Shown: positions 22,599 to 35,429, numbered from the stretch's first letter. The stretch is DNA of 64,000 nt from Rheum nobile (GCA_027886185.1 WOAB01000040.1:1860001-1924000); one strand, 5' to 3'. Numbers and translations: made by a program. The notes: generated by a model not told the origin, from the letters alone.

Positions 22599-25159
22599 AT
22601 GGTCCACACCCGTGCTACTGACTCTCCGCTTCTAGCTTGTGATACAGAAATTGAGAGAACCCTTTCTAGGAACCGCAAGAGAAACAGAGCCCTGTGTTTT
22701 GACAATCCTTGTTTTGAGATGGCTGACGAAGCACCCACGTTGAGGCAGTTGACTGCCCCTAATCTGCAGCAACAACCGCTGGCTGTACAGTTCCCTGAGC
22801 TTGCGGATGGCATAAATTTCGAGCTGAAGTCAGGGTTGATCCACTTACTCCCCCACTTCCATGGGATGAGTGGAGAAGACCCCAACAAACATCTTTCTGA
22901 GTTTCATGCCGTCTGCACCAGCATGAAGCCAAGAGGTGTTACTGAGGACCAAATCAAGCTGAGGGCCTTTCCTTTCTCTCTAAAGGATTCGGCCAATGAT
23001 TGGTTCTACTATTTGGCCCTAGGGAGCATTGACACATGGGCCAAGATGAAGAAAGCCTTCCTGGAGAAGTACTTCCCTGCGACTAAGCTCAATAGCCTGA
23101 AGAGGAATATTAGCAACATTGAGCAGCAGGCTACTGAGTCGTTGTACGAGTACTACGAAAGATTCAAGATGCTGATTTCAAGCTGTCCCTACCATGGGTA
23201 CTCAGACCAAGACCTCGTACTTTATTTGTACGGTGGTCTACTCGACGACGAGCGTCGGATGGTGAACGCAACATTTGGAGGAAACATCTTGAACAAGACG
23301 CCAACTGAGGCGTATGAGGTCTTCTTTGAGCTATCTGAGGGCTCAAGACAGTTCAGTAAAAGGGCGGGCGCCCAGTCAGTAAAAGCTGTAGACTCCCAAC
23401 CCAATTCTTCAATACTTTCTGAGATGACTGAGATGAAGGAGATGATGAGGAGATACATGATGAAGGGTGGTCAGCAGTAAGTCAAATCACGTGGGATATG
23501 CTATGACACGATGCATCCGACCGATGCATGTCCCATGCTGCAGGAGCCCACTGCTTAGGTGAATGCTATTGGAGGATACGGCCCTTCAAGGCCAAGATAT
23601 GATCCGTACTCCAACACGTACAATCCAGGGTGGAGAGATCACCCAAATTTGAGATACAGAAATCAGCAGAGTACTCCTCAGGGCCAGGAAAATCAAGAGT
23701 ATCACCAGAGGCCTCCACAATTCCTACCGCGCCCACAACAATTCCAACAACCTGGGGGTCAACAACAATTTCGAGCTCCATATGACCAAAGACCTCAAGG
23801 CCAAGGCTCAAGTTCATCTATGCCCGGTGATGGCATGATCAAATCTTTTGCTCAGAGCGTATCAAACAATGAAGACATGATCAGATCTCTCACCCAGAGC
23901 GTATCAACGTTGGCAAGCACTACGGCCCAACAAATTCAAGCAGTGGCCCGACAAAAGGATTCTCTAGCTCAGACTGTAACAACGTTGGGAAATACTATGG
24001 TCTAACAAAATCAAGAGATGCGGTCAAGTATTCAGAACTTGGAGAAGCAAGTGGGGCAAATCTCCATCGCAGTGAGCAGACTGGAAGCCCGAGATTCAGG
24101 AAAACTGCCATCTCAAACGGTAGTAAACCCGAGGGAGAACGTATGCGCCATGACGCTAAGGAGGAACACAAGTGGAAGAAAGTCGAGGCCAACAACAAGA
24201 TTTCCGCGACCGCGGAAAAGAGGGCCGCGACCGCGGATTCGCTCCTGGAAACGAGGGAAGAATCGGCGATTTTCCACGACCGCGGACAGATTTCCGCAAC
24301 CGCGGAAAAGTTCCTGTAGAAGAGGATTTGCTCGATGAAAATCCGCGACCGCGGACAGAAATCCGCGATCGCGGAAAACTTCCTGGAGCCCCAGACGATT
24401 TCGAGGCTGCCCACGATGATTACATTCGGCCCAACTTCCCTCCGCTCAGCTCGTTGAAGCCTCCCGCACCCTTCCCCGAGGCACTGAAGGACACCAGGAA
24501 GGTGGAGAACGACAAGGATTTATTTGAGACCTTCAGCAACTGCGAGGTAAATATTCCATTGATAAAACTTGTTCAAAGTATCCCTCGCTATGCCAAATTC
24601 TTGAAGGAGCTGTGCAAAATAAAGAGGAAGAAAGCGGTGAAGAAGAAAAAGAAGGTCAAAGTCAGTGAGAACGTATCCGCTATGCTGCAAAAGCGGTTGC
24701 CCAAGAAATGCAGTGATCCGGGCATGTTCACTATTCCTTACAAGATAGGTGGCACCCTGTTTGAAAAAGCCATGCTGGATTTAGGTGCCTCTATTACCTC
24801 TCTCGATATACGAGTCTTTAGAGGTCGGGCCATTAGAGAAGACAGGGATTGTGATCTAGCTGGCTGACAATTCATACGTGTATCCCAAAGGAGTAGTGCA
24901 GGATGTGCTGGTAGAAGTTGACAAGCTGATTTTTCCTGCGGACTTCTTTGTGATGGATACGGGGCAAGATAAGCACGCAACCCCTGTGATGCTGGGAAGG
25001 CCGTTTATGAACACGGCAGGTACCAAGATTGATGTGAGTAGTGGTTCGCTCATGATGGAATTTGATGGGGTGAGGGTCGGATTCAACATAGATGATGCAA
25101 AGAGACACCCTCCTGATGGTAACCCTGAGTGTTCGGTTGATGTGAGCAACCCAAGTTGA
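22599..25159 (+). pseudogene. Athila-like gag-protease, with stops and frameshifts
   Basis: Gag starts at the ATG at 22599 (MVHTRATDSPLL). The Gag core at about 22850-23370 has W-F-Y-Y-L-A-L-G-S-I-D-T-W and F-L-E-K-Y-F-P, typical of Athila. Frame stops lie at 23478 (TAA), 23556 (TAG) and 24003 (TAA). Between the first two lies the zinc knuckle, with its first cysteine replaced by Arg (RGICYDTMHPTDAC). A frame change near 24180 leads into an arginine-rich stretch of D-R-G and R-P-R repeats, encoded by the CCGCGACCGCGGA motif. The protease follows: FTIPYKIGG, then D-L-G-A-S at about 24777-24791, the normal Athila active site. Another frame change near 24850 leads to the second half with LGRPFMNTAGTKIDV. 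The product cannot be made as one protein without recoding. Confidence 0.88.
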
Positions 25160-26518
25160 GTTGGAGAGCACCAAGTCGAGCCACGACAATAACTAAGGCG
25201 CTGCTCGGGAGGCAACCCGAGGTATGTATTTCTTTTCATGTCTTTTCGTTTTCATGTTATTATTGTTTTGTTTTGTTTTGTTTCATTTTTGATTTTGTCC
25301 TATTTCTAGACTAACCTGCAAGAAGGAGACCCGAAGCCAAAAATTGAAAACGGTGTCAACCTCGCACCAGTAACTTTTCCGTGGGCGCGGAAATATCACT
25401 GTAAGTCTCCCTTAATTCTATAAAAAAAAAAAGTTCTACCGGAGGCTTGTTGTCCGAGTTCTACATGGAGTAATGGTGCGCATCATGCTTCCAAGGAGGA
25501 GAAATTAGCCCCACATTTTTATTTGGCACCGATGATGGCCCGACATTCGACAGCTGATGAGGAGGGACACCAGAGCCCACACCATGATTACATCTGGGCT
25601 CCATTACGTGTTTGTTGAAGGCCGTGCAACCCCGTTTTCTTTGATGTACCACTATACCTTACAGTGGATTCCCTTTGGTTGCACGGTGGAGTTTGTTTTC
25701 AAGACCGGTGCGACACCAGCGACATGTGCTTTCATTGATTTACTGCCAACGCTAACTTCCAAGTCCAAGCCAACTCGGCGACGGTTGTGAGTACTTTTTT
25801 TGCCTTTCCCTGTGCTTTATCTTTTTTGTCTTTCATTACATTGAGTACAATGCAATGTTTAAGCATGGGGGAGTGTTCTATACTTGCTAGTCGTTTGAGG
25901 AGAAAGAAAAATATGAAAGAAAAAGAAAAGAGTCAAAAATATTGAAAAAAAGACAAAAATAAATCCTGGGATAAGTCGAAAACCTGAAAGGGCGGCTTAG
26001 GCAATAAGCAGGTGGCTTGGACCAGCATTAGGCTGGGGTAATAATTGGTCAAGAGTGATGTGAGTTTTATGTGAGCCCATCTATTGAAAAATAAAATGAG
26101 TGGCTTGGTGAAAATCCGAAAGGGCGCCTTGGCAAAATGAGTGAAAAGAAGAAGAGTGATTATTAGGATTCCTCATTTTTCTTGGCGTGGTGACATAAGA
26201 AGAGGTGATATAAGGAGGATTCGGGTAGGTCACTCTGGGAGGCATAAGAAGATAGATGGAGGCTAGGATTAGATATTTTTATTTCACTCTATGGTGTTCG
26301 GGTTAAGCTTGGGGGAAGTACTCTGCTTTCCTTTAGGCTTTGTTGTTGTATGTTTGTGTGTTGTGCGTAGTGTGTTGGTGCCTCAGAGTTACATGTTTAG
26401 GTGCAGTTCTTAGTGGAGAGAGTTTTGTTGTGCTTCCTGAGACCTTGGGGATTTGATTGGAGGAGTAGGTTTCTATTAGCTTACTCGAGGACGAGCAAGG
26501 TTTAAGCATGGGGGAATT
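25160..26518 (+). other. Non-coding 3' interior of the Athila-like element
   Basis: It contains GGGAGGCAACCCGAGG near 25207, a hallmark after Athila pol, and a first purine tract TTTAAGCATGGGGGAG near 25857. A real purine tract lies next to the 3' LTR (about 26504-26518). Repeated 'gaaagggcg(g/c)cttaggcaa' words occur near 25985-26130. The small ORF at 25557-25790 is not recognised. No reverse transcriptase, RNase H or integrase motif is seen. Confidence 0.75.
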
Positions 26519-27795
26519 TGATCAGCGCTACTTTATGGGGTTTAACTAAGAGTTGTTACTGGTGTTTTGGGTACCATTTGGAGAGTTTAGAGCGTTAATG
26601 TGGAGTATGGAGTTGAGGGGAAGGAGTATGATATTGGTGGCGTAGAAGAGCTTAAATGAAGATTATGAAGATGGAGGAGAAAGCCACCTGAGAAGACTAG
26701 AGAAGACAAAGAAGGAAGAGCTGAAGACCTTTACAGAAGCTTTTCTGCGGTCGCGGAAAATCCGCCGCGGTCGCGGAATATTACGAGGCAAATGAAGACA
26801 GCGAGATTCAACAGTAAGTTTTCCGCGGTCGCGGAAAACACGTTATCAGACGCGCCGAAGACTTCGTCCGAAGATTTGCCTTTTACTTTTATTTCCTTTT
26901 TCTTTTATTTCTTTTATTCCGATTAGTTATTTTATTTCCTTTTAGATTGTGTTTGTTATCTTTAGTTTTTTGGTTTGCTAGGTTATTTAACCTAAGTTCC
27001 TAGCAGCCACTATTATCATTCAGACTACGATTCAGCATTGTTTTTCCTTTGAGTTTTTGTATTTCAAGACTATGAAGAACTAAGCAACCTTTGCTTAGTC
27101 CGACGATTGAAGCCTTCATTTGATATATGATTGTGAGATTTTAATTCTATTCCTATTCCTTTGATTATATCTTTTCTCTTGAGCTTATTCCTATTGATTC
27201 TTATTGATTTGACTGGATTGATCACCTAGTTGATATTAGTAATTGTCTATTGCTAGGGTTTGGATATTTCGAGTTGAAATCCCTTATCTTGTGTAGCAAC
27301 CATGATATTCTAGGACTAGTTGGACTAGCTTATTGTGAAAAAGAATTGATTATGTGTTAAATGCTGCGAGTTGCGGTGTTGCATGTATCCTGGTTAATTC
27401 ATATGCTTCTTGCTGCTATTGTTCTAAATCTTGATAATTTCTTGTGCGTTCGATAGTTAGGGTTATCAGGACTAGTTGGACTGGTAACTATTTCAGAATA
27501 GGGATATGAATATTCATAGGAAGGGATAGAGATAATCTAGGATCAATCAATCAAATGAATGATGAATATTTGTCTGGCTAAGTACTTTTTCCCAATTGAT
27601 TACAACATTTGCTTTACTTTACTTTGTTTAATTGCAAACAAACCAACAAACCCCCCTTTGTTACCTTTGACTTACACTTGTGCACTTAGAAAGATTACCT
27701 CCTCCCTGTGTGATTCGACCCTTGCTTGCCTATTCTACTTAGTTAGGTTTTTAAGGATTTACTTTGATTGGACATCACGACTTTAGCCCGTATCA
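26519..27795 (+). repeat. 3' LTR of the Athila-like element
   Basis: Collinear with 21220-22516. It has three instead of four copies of the CCGCGGTCGCGG repeat, which explains the 20-bp length difference. Confidence 0.93.
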
Positions 27796-28928
27796 ACCAC
27801 TTTGTTTTATATATTCAAGAATATGAGCTCATTTGGATGTCTACAATTAAATTTATTAAGCTAAGAAGTTCATGAGTTGGAGTTGTCTTATCTAGGCTAG
27901 TTGAAAGGTTGTTTTTGTAGCCTATTTAAGCAGGCCTCCAAGGCCTATTGTAAGCACGTCTATCTTCAATCAAAAACCAGTTATGGAGTTTAGTTTACTC
28001 AGAAACCCTTCTTGTTCGTGAGTCATATCGAACAATCTATCATTGATCGTGAGTAATATCGATCAAACCTTTGATCTTTAACCTAGGGTGAGTCGTATCC
28101 CTTTGTGAGAGATCAACTCTTTCTTCTTCAAGAGGTGAGTCATATCCTCGAGTAGAAGACTGCCTATCCAACACCTTCCACCAGTTCAGTAACCATCATC
28201 CATCTCCCTTTCACGTTCTTCAACCGTAACAACTCTCTCGTTGATCTCTGATGCGGAACCCTATGTGACCCCTCAGTAGATTCGCCATATCTTCTGACTC
28301 CTAGATCGGTTCACTCTCAAATTTGGAGGATATCATCTAGCCTTATGGATCTAACTCTGGGCTTTGGAATCATCCAATTTGGAGTCCGGAGCAAGGATAA
28401 AGACCCCGTTGAAGACTGTGCCGATTTTTGGAAAACAGATTGTCGAGTTCCTGAAAATACCTTTGCATCTCCTTCGTTTGGGCACTTAGTGGAGCAGATC
28501 CCTTGCACTATGGACACCTAGAAACACGATCCTATCAGTTATGTTTAGGAAAGATAAGATAATGTATCAACCAAAAACATCCCTTTCTAGATACAAGGGA
28601 ATCTTCCATTATCTCATGTGGTGAGAAAAATACTCTCCCCACAATAAACCCTAATTTTGACCGTACCCCTTGCAAGACAAAGCTTGGAGTTTTTGTCTCG
28701 TTCTAGCAAATGAAGGCAAGGCGATCTAGTATCGTACTCGTGTGGATCAAGTAGAGGAGTCACACTTGAGGCTCTAATCTCCAGATTGATCTCAGAAAAT
28801 AAGATTTGTATCAAGAGGTATGTTACTTTTTTCATATATATTTCATATCGGTTTATGCATGAGAACCTAAGATAGATGTTAGAAAACTATTTTTTGAAAT
28901 TCCGCTAAGATCATCTAAATCCCTACAG

Positions 28929-28940
28929 TGGTATCAGAGC
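28929..28940 (+). other. Primer-binding site, initiator tRNA-Met type
   Basis: TGGTATCAGAGC, one base after the Copia 5' LTR, is the exact site used by most plant Copia elements. Confidence 0.95.
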
Positions 28941-28984
28941 TCTCAGATCTGAAGGAAGAGAGAATGTCCTTGACACCCCTATCC

Positions 28985-31900
28985 CAAAACTGACTGCTAT
29001 GTCTACTCCACAGGAGTTTAAGAGGAAAATCATATCAAAGATAAGTCAATGATTGTCACTTGTCTTATGCTAGGTTCCATGGTGTCAAACCTTCAAAAGA
29101 GGTTTGAGAGGATGGATGCCTACACCATCATTTGTAACCTAAAATTTATGCTTCAGGTTCAAGCTAGAATGGAGAGGTATGAGACGCACAAGGCAATCCT
29201 TGATTGCAAGCTTGAGAAAGGAAAACCATTCTGTGCTCATGTGTTCAATATGATTGGACATTTTGAGAACATGGAAAGACTTGGCTTCCCTTATAGAGTT
29301 ATAGTCAAAAGTTGGCTACATACATCATACTTCATTCTCTACATGATGGATTTGCTCAGTTCAAGCTGAACTTCAATATGAATGGAGTTGGAAAAACACT
29401 TGAAAAGCTACATGGGATGCTCAAAACAACTGAGAAAAATCTCTTTGTTGACTCTAAGAAAGAGATTCTGATGGTCAATAAGGGGAAATGGTACAAGAAA
29501 GGGACACCTGGAAAGCAAAAGAAGAACGTACAAGGGAAGGGCAAGCAAGTTGCACAACCCAAGCTGAAAACTTCTGAAAAAGCTAGATTAGATGTTGACC
29601 ATGATTGTTTCTATTGCAATGCAAGGGAGCATTGGAAGAGGAACTGCCCAAAATACCTGGAAGACAAAAAGAATGGAATTGTGAGTCCTGATTCAGGTAC
29701 GTATGTTATAGAAGTCCTAATGGCAAAAGCTTCAACTTGGGTATTAGATAATGGTTGTGGTTCTCACATTATTTCAAATGTGCAGGGACTAAAAAAAATT
29801 AGGAGCTTAGCAAAGAGAGAGGTGGACATGTTCGTTGGAAATGGAGCAAGGGTTGTTGTACTTATCATAGGAGATTATAGTCTACCTTTTACCTTTTGGT
29901 TTAGTTTTAGAACTTAATAATTATTTTGTCCCTTCTATTACTAGAAACCTTATTGCGACTTGTGTTTTGGATTGAAGGCTGTGATTTCAGAATTAAAAAT
30001 GGATGTTTTTCTATTTATAAGGATGATGTCTTTTATGTCAATGCACTACTAAGTAATGGACTCTATGTGGTGGAGTTAGGATCCAAAATCTATGACATAG
30101 ACACCAAAAGGTGAAAATAAATGATTTCGACACAACCTATCTATGGCATTGTCGCTTAGGTCACATTAGCTTGAATCGCATGAAGAAGCTCCAAAAGATG
30201 GACTCCTAGCCTCATTTGATTGTGAATCATTTGAAACATGTGAGTCTTGTCAAATGGGAAAGATGACAAGGTCACCTTTTACTGGGGTAAGTGAAAGGGG
30301 AATTGAACTTTTGACCTTAATACATACAGATGTATGTGGACCAATGAGCACATAAGCTAGGGGTGGTTACAGATTCTTCATAACCTTTATTGATGATTTA
30401 TAAAAAATATGGATGAATATACTTAATGAAGTATAAGTCATTAAGTCTTAATCTTTTGAAAAGTTCAAAGAGTTTCAAAGTGAAGTTGAAAATCAACTTG
30501 GCAAGAAAATGTAAGCACTGCGATTTGATCGTGCTGTGAATATTTGAGTCAAGAATGTGATCATCATTTAAGAAGTTATGGGATTCTTTCACAACTAACT
30601 CCACCAGGAACACCACAATTAAATGGTGTATTTGAGAGGAGGAATAGAACCTTGTTAGACATGGTTCGTTCTATGATGAGTTTTGTTGATCTTTAAATAT
30701 CTTTCTGGGGATATGCTCTCATAACTGTAGTGTTCACACTAAACAGGACTTCATCCAAAGTTGTAGTAAGACACCATATGAGTTAAGGACTGGAAGAGTT
30801 CCAAGTTTGTCTTTTCTAAGGATCGGGGATGTGAAGCTTATGTAAAACATTTACTACCACACAAGCTCGCACCCAAATCAGATAAATGTTTCTTTGTAGG
30901 GTATCCTAAAGAAAGAAAAGGATACTACTTCTACAATCTCAATGAGCACCAAGTTTTTATTGCTAGTCTTTCTAGAAACAGATTTTATTTCCAAAAAGTC
31001 AAGTGGGGGAAATGTTAATCTCGAAGAAGTTCGAGAAGAGAAAATGACATGGATTACACTATATTAGAGACAAATTGTATTTGGCGACACAATCCCACAA
31101 AGAGAGGCCATCCATACGCTAGAAGTAGTGGAGTCTCAAGACCTCACTCATATCGTCCCTCTAGAATATGATTCTAATAAGATTCCACAAATTGTTGTGG
31201 AAAATCCTCTTACTGTTCAACCCACACGTAGATCAGATAGGCTCAGAACACAGCCAAAAAAATATGTTGATTTCATATTGAATGCGGGCTGCGACATCCT
31301 TCTTTTAGAATGTGAGGAGCCTACTACATACAAGCAAGCTGTGGCGAGTCCAGACTCCGAAAAATGGCGTATAGCCATGAAGTCTGAAAAGGATTCCATG
31401 TCTGAGAATCAAGTATGGAACTTGATAAATTTTCCAGATGGGGTAGTACCCATAGGATGTAAATGGGTTTATAAACTCAAAACAAACAATGATGGAAACA
31501 TATCAGTTTTCAAAGCAAGACTAGTTGCAAAAGATTTTAAAATAATTCATGGTATTGACTATGATGAAACCTTTTCATAAGTTGTTGTGATTAGATCAAT
31601 TCGGATAATCCTAGCAATTGTAGCTCATTATGATAATGAGATTTGACAAATGGGTGTCAAGACCTCTTTTTTAAACGAGTATTTAGAATAGGATGTGTAT
31701 ATGACACAACCTGAGGGTTTTGAGGATCCACAGAATCCTAGGAAAGTGTGCAAGCTTAATGAGTCCATTTATGGACTTAAGCAAGCATCAATGAGTTGGA
31801 ATATTCGATTTGATGAGGCGATCAAATAGTTTGATTTCCTCAGATGTAAAGAAGAACATTGTGTTTACAAGAAGTTCATTAGGAGCAAAGTGATTTTCCT

Positions 31901-32897
31901 AGTCTTGTATGTGGATGACATACTACGCATTGGACATGACATCCTTATGCTAGAGTTTGTTAAAAACTGACTTAAATAGTGTTTTTCAATGAAAGACTTG
32001 GGAGAGGCGGGGTACATTTTAGGCATCAAGATCCATGGAGATAGATCTAAGAGACTTACTGGACTAAGTCAAGGAACTTATGTGAATAAGGTCCTTGATA
32101 GATTCAATATGAAGAATTCTAAGAAAGGATTCTTGCATATGCAACATGGCTTACATCTTAGCAAGAAGCAATGTCCAGTGACACCTAATGAGCTAGAGAG
32201 GATGAGTAGGATCCCTTATGTATCAGCAATAGGATCCATCATGTATGTTATGATATGTACTCTCCTAGACGTTGCATTTGCTTTCAGCATGTGCAATAGA
32301 TGCCAATTGAATCCTAGAGAAGCACACATGAATGTAGCTAAGAACATCCTTAAGTGCTTGAGAAGGATTAAGGATGATTTCCTAGTATATGGAGGGGATC
32401 ATGAGTTGATCATTTAAGGATATACTGATGCAAGCTTCCAGACAGATAGAGATGACTTCCAGTCCCAATCAAGATATGTCTTCAGTCTTAATGGAGGAGT
32501 GGTGAGCTGGAGGAGCTCAAAGCAAGGCACCGTAGTTGATTCTACAACAGAAGTTTAGTACATTGCTGCAACAGATTCAACAAAGGAAGTTGTATGGATT
32601 AGAAAGTTCATCACTGAACTTTGCATGGTTCCTAGTTGTGCTAAGGCAATTAACATATGTTTTGACAATAATGGTGCCATTGCCCAATCCAAGGAACCAA
32701 GTTCTAATTCCATATCTAGACACGTGCTCACAAAGTTCCACATCATTCAAGACTATGTCAACAGAGGGGGTGTGAAGTTGTGCAAAATACACACGAATGA
32801 CAACATTGCATATCCGTTGACTAAATCTATACCTAAGCCCAAGCATGACAGACACACTAGGGCTAAGGGAATTAAGCATATTGGAGAATGGATTTGA
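28985..32897 (+). pseudogene. Copia gag-pol polyprotein remnant
   Basis: Domains appear in Copia order with many stops and frameshifts. Gag (about 28998-29580) contains LQVQARMERYETHK and AHVFNMIGHFENMERLGFP. The zinc knuckle CFYCNAREHWKRNC at about 29608 is intact. The protease has W-V-L-D-N-G-C-G-S-H-I, where D-T/S-G has become D-N-G. Integrase traces run from W-H-C-R-L-G-H (about 30140) through T-P-P-G-T-P (about 30600). Reverse transcriptase begins near 31320 with C-K-W-V-Y-K-L-K and has Y-V-D-D at about 31908. RNase H starts at Y-T-D-A-S-F (32419) and the frame ends near 32897. Typical lesions are Q or W codons changed to stops. It cannot be translated as a whole. Confidence 0.9.
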
Positions 32898-33728
32898 GAT
32901 TGTATTGTTTTACATTATGAAGATTGTTTTCATGAATGTTGAACTTTAAGTTATGCTTGTTGATTGAAATATTGTTTCATTATTATTTAATTGTGATCTA
33001 GAATTAAATAAAATGTCCAAATAATTTATATTTGTCAAATAGGATCATCATAAGTGTTTTGATGAATGAAACCCTATTAAGTGAACTAAAATTATGAATT
33101 ATGAGTTGTTTGTAGTCTAAGTCATTAAGTTGGACATAAATGACTTAACAAAGGCTATTTTATAAGTTGATTGATAGCGCCGAATTTCATGGGCTATAGG
33201 GACATAGAGATGTCTAATCAATTACATAGATATGTATGGAGGATACATATTGGGCAGACATACCTTAAGATTCTTCAAATGAGTTGTAGAATTTTAAGTT
33301 GAACTATAATTAGTATATTCCTCATACATGAGTGTGATATTTATCTTGCTTGGTGATTGGCATGTCTTTGACATTATCAAACACCGTTTCGTAAAAGACG
33401 ACTATAAAGGCAGTAATCGGGATTGTTGAAAATTGAGTGGGAGCTATAGTCATACAAGATTGGAGAAGTCCTCCTATTTATATATTTGTATATATATATA
33501 TATAGATAGGAGCGATGTCTTGGCCACTTGAAGAGTAAGAACTGGAAATGCATGAACGTGCTCAAATGGATTAAAAGTAATCATTTTATTTTGACAGTTC
33601 AAGCTCGGAGTTCAAGAAACAATTTGAATTATGATACGAATTACATAAGATGTTATCATATCATTAAACTGGACACTATGAAACAAAGGAAATGATATTG
33701 CACACTTGTTTAAGGACAAGTGGGAGAT
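32898..33728 (+). other. Copia 3' untranslated interior and purine tract
   Basis: AT-rich, with a (TA)n run near 33488-33503 and no gene. The purine tract AGGACAAGTGGGAGAT (33713-33728) touches the 3' LTR. Confidence 0.85.
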
Positions 33729-34284
33729 TGAAGGAATATGTCCTTTAATCAAGGTAGCAATTACTAATAACAGAATAAAATTAATAATGGAGATTTATAA
33801 TCCGGATATTTTAGGTAGTCATAGTGCTTTGTTAGAAGTCAACTATGATTTATAGGCAAAATTAGATTAGGCTCATTGCTAATATAACGGGATCCTATAA
33901 GGTCACACACAATAGAGTAATTGGGCTAAATCAAAGTAACCCAAGGCCCAATGTGGGACATGGGATTTTCGGTCATGGTAGTTAAAGTGGAAGAGTGGAT
34001 TATTCATCAAGTAATAATAATAATGTGTTATCTATCTACTTGATGATATAAGGAAAGTTATCTTTAGGTAATGTATGAACCATAAATATCCCTTTCTAAA
34101 TACAAGGGATTCATCCATTATCTTATGTGTTGAAAAAATACTCCCCCACAATAAACCCTAATTTCGGTCGTACCCCTTGCAAGACAAAGCTCGGAGTTTT
34201 CCTCCCGTTCTAGCAAACGAAGACAAGGCGATCTAGTATATTGCTTGTGTGATCAAGTAGATGAGTCACACTTGATGCTCTAAT
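33729..34284 (+). repeat. 3' LTR of the Copia element, first part
   Basis: It starts TGAAGGAATATGTCC and is collinear with the 5' LTR. It stops at GCTCTAAT, where the CACTA element entered. The remaining part is at 58650-58798. Confidence 0.93.
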
Positions 34285-34625
34285 CACTAGTGGAAAAAAG
34301 GCTTTTACCACGGTTGTTTTGCAAAAGTTACCACGACCGTGGTAAACATGTTTACCACGACCGTGGTAAACATGTTTACCACAGTTGATTTTTACCACGG
34401 TTCCACTTTTACCACGGTTCAACAACCGTGGTAAATGGGACAACCGGGGTAAAAATGTAACAGTTTAATAGGTGAATAACCGTAGTAGAATTGTACAACC
34501 GCGGTAAAATTGATTGTGGTAATTTTTTTTAAACCATGGTAAAATTGTATAACCGTAGTAAAATTGAATTGTATTACATTTGATCGAATCGTGGTAAATC
34601 GTTACAACCCCATAAATCGAGGTAA
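34285..34625. repeat. Left terminal and subterminal repeats of the CACTA element
   Basis: About 15 copies of ACCACGG(T/A), CCGTGGTAAA or CCGTAGTA occur in both orientations. The densest cluster is at about 34315-34440, where 'ttaccacgaccgtggtaaacatg' is palindromic and tandemly repeated. Such arrays bind the transposase in known CACTA elements. Confidence 0.88.
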
Positions 34626-34793
34626 ATGTGCACCTCTTTAATACCTAATTTATAATATATATTATACCATACACACAATCGTCAATTATCAAAATGGATC
34701 AAATAATGTCAAAATATCATACATTAATGTATTGTCATAAATTCGAAAGGTTGAAGTCTCACAAGCAAAATTTGGAAAACCTAGTCATTAATT

Positions 34794-35408
34794 TGTTGGG
34801 CCTCATTCTTAATGGACTCTCAAATGAAGCGGCCCAGTAAGCGGAGTAATCTTTTCGTTTTGAAGCGACCAACGATTAGGCGACAAAGCAGAAATCATGG
34901 CAACGACATGATCGGAGACGTTACAAAAAAACCAGATCACAGAGGTTGAAATATACTTCCATATAAACAGTTACAAACCTGCATAATCAAAACCATAAAT
35001 GCCACAGGATCATGGCAATCTGGCAATAAAAGCTAGTGAGCGAAGATCATGGAGGAAAAACGGCTAGTTTAGCCAGATCTCTGGGAAACTGAGTATGTAT
35101 AAAGGGGTTAGAGATCATTGTAAAGGACACACGAATTTGACATAATACAGACAACTACTCTCCTATTTTCATTCATCTGAATTCTCTAGTTCGAATCCGC
35201 GTTCTAGTATTGAAACGACCGACGTCCAGCTCCTTTGATTCGACCGACCTCTTGTTCAGAGGAGATAAGCCAGTCTTTTCATTCCTTTAATCTTATTACG
35301 TTTACATCTCTAGTTGATTTGGATTATCTAGATATTGTCAATCTAATTATTGTTTAGTTGCCCTTCTTTAAGCGATTCAGGTCAGTTCGATCTTTTTCGC
35401 CCAAAACA
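34794..35408 (+). repeat. 5' LTR of the Tat element
   Basis: It carries a TATA-like TGTATAAAGGGG near 35096 and ends CGCCCAAAACA. Nearly identical to 51300-51929. Confidence 0.93.
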
Positions 35409-35410
35409 AT

Positions 35411-35429
35411 TTGGCGCCCACCGTGGGGC
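35411..35429 (+). other. Primer-binding site region of the Tat element
   Basis: TTGGCGCCCACCGTGGGGC follows the LTR by two bases. This 'TGGCGCCCACCGTGGGG' form is usual for plant Tat elements. Confidence 0.85.

Larger units (their letters stand above)
21220..27795 (+). mobile_element. Athila-like Ty3 element lacking reverse transcriptase and integrase; TSD ACCAC
   Basis: LTRs at 21220-22516 (1297 bp) and 26519-27795 (1277 bp) begin TGATCAGCGC and end GTATCA. The duplication ACCAC is perfect (21215-21219 and 27796-27800). The primer site follows the 5' LTR, and the purine tract GCATGGGGGAATT precedes the 3' LTR. The LTRs differ at few sites plus one 20-bp unit, so the insertion is young. Gag and protease match Athila in order and motif. 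Polymerase domains are absent: the 1.3 kb after the protease has no such frame. It must therefore use enzymes of a relative. Confidence 0.93.
21003..28537 (+). mobile_element. Solo LTR, about 0.95 kb, TSD GTTAT, split by an Athila-like element
   Basis: It begins TGATGTGACCC and ends GATCCTATCA, with GTTAT at 20998-21002 and 28538-28542. The two parts are 21003-21219 and 27801-28537. Three short direct repeats of 'gtgagt(c/a)(a/g)tatc' lie near 28018-28150. The part near 28290-28440 has the 'ccatatcttctgac... ccaatttggagt... ccccgttgaagac' order shared with other LTRs here. There is no coding sequence or partner LTR, so it is a solo LTR or a very small non-autonomous element. Its family is not identified. 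Confidence 0.85.
20668..28927 (+). repeat. 5' LTR of the Copia element, interrupted
   Basis: The LTR consists of 20668-21002 plus 28543-28927. The same order of sequence is found in the 3' LTR at 33729-34284 plus 58650-58798. The break point is marked by the duplication GTTAT of the solo LTR that entered it. It ends TAAATCCCTACA, directly before the primer-binding site. Confidence 0.9.
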
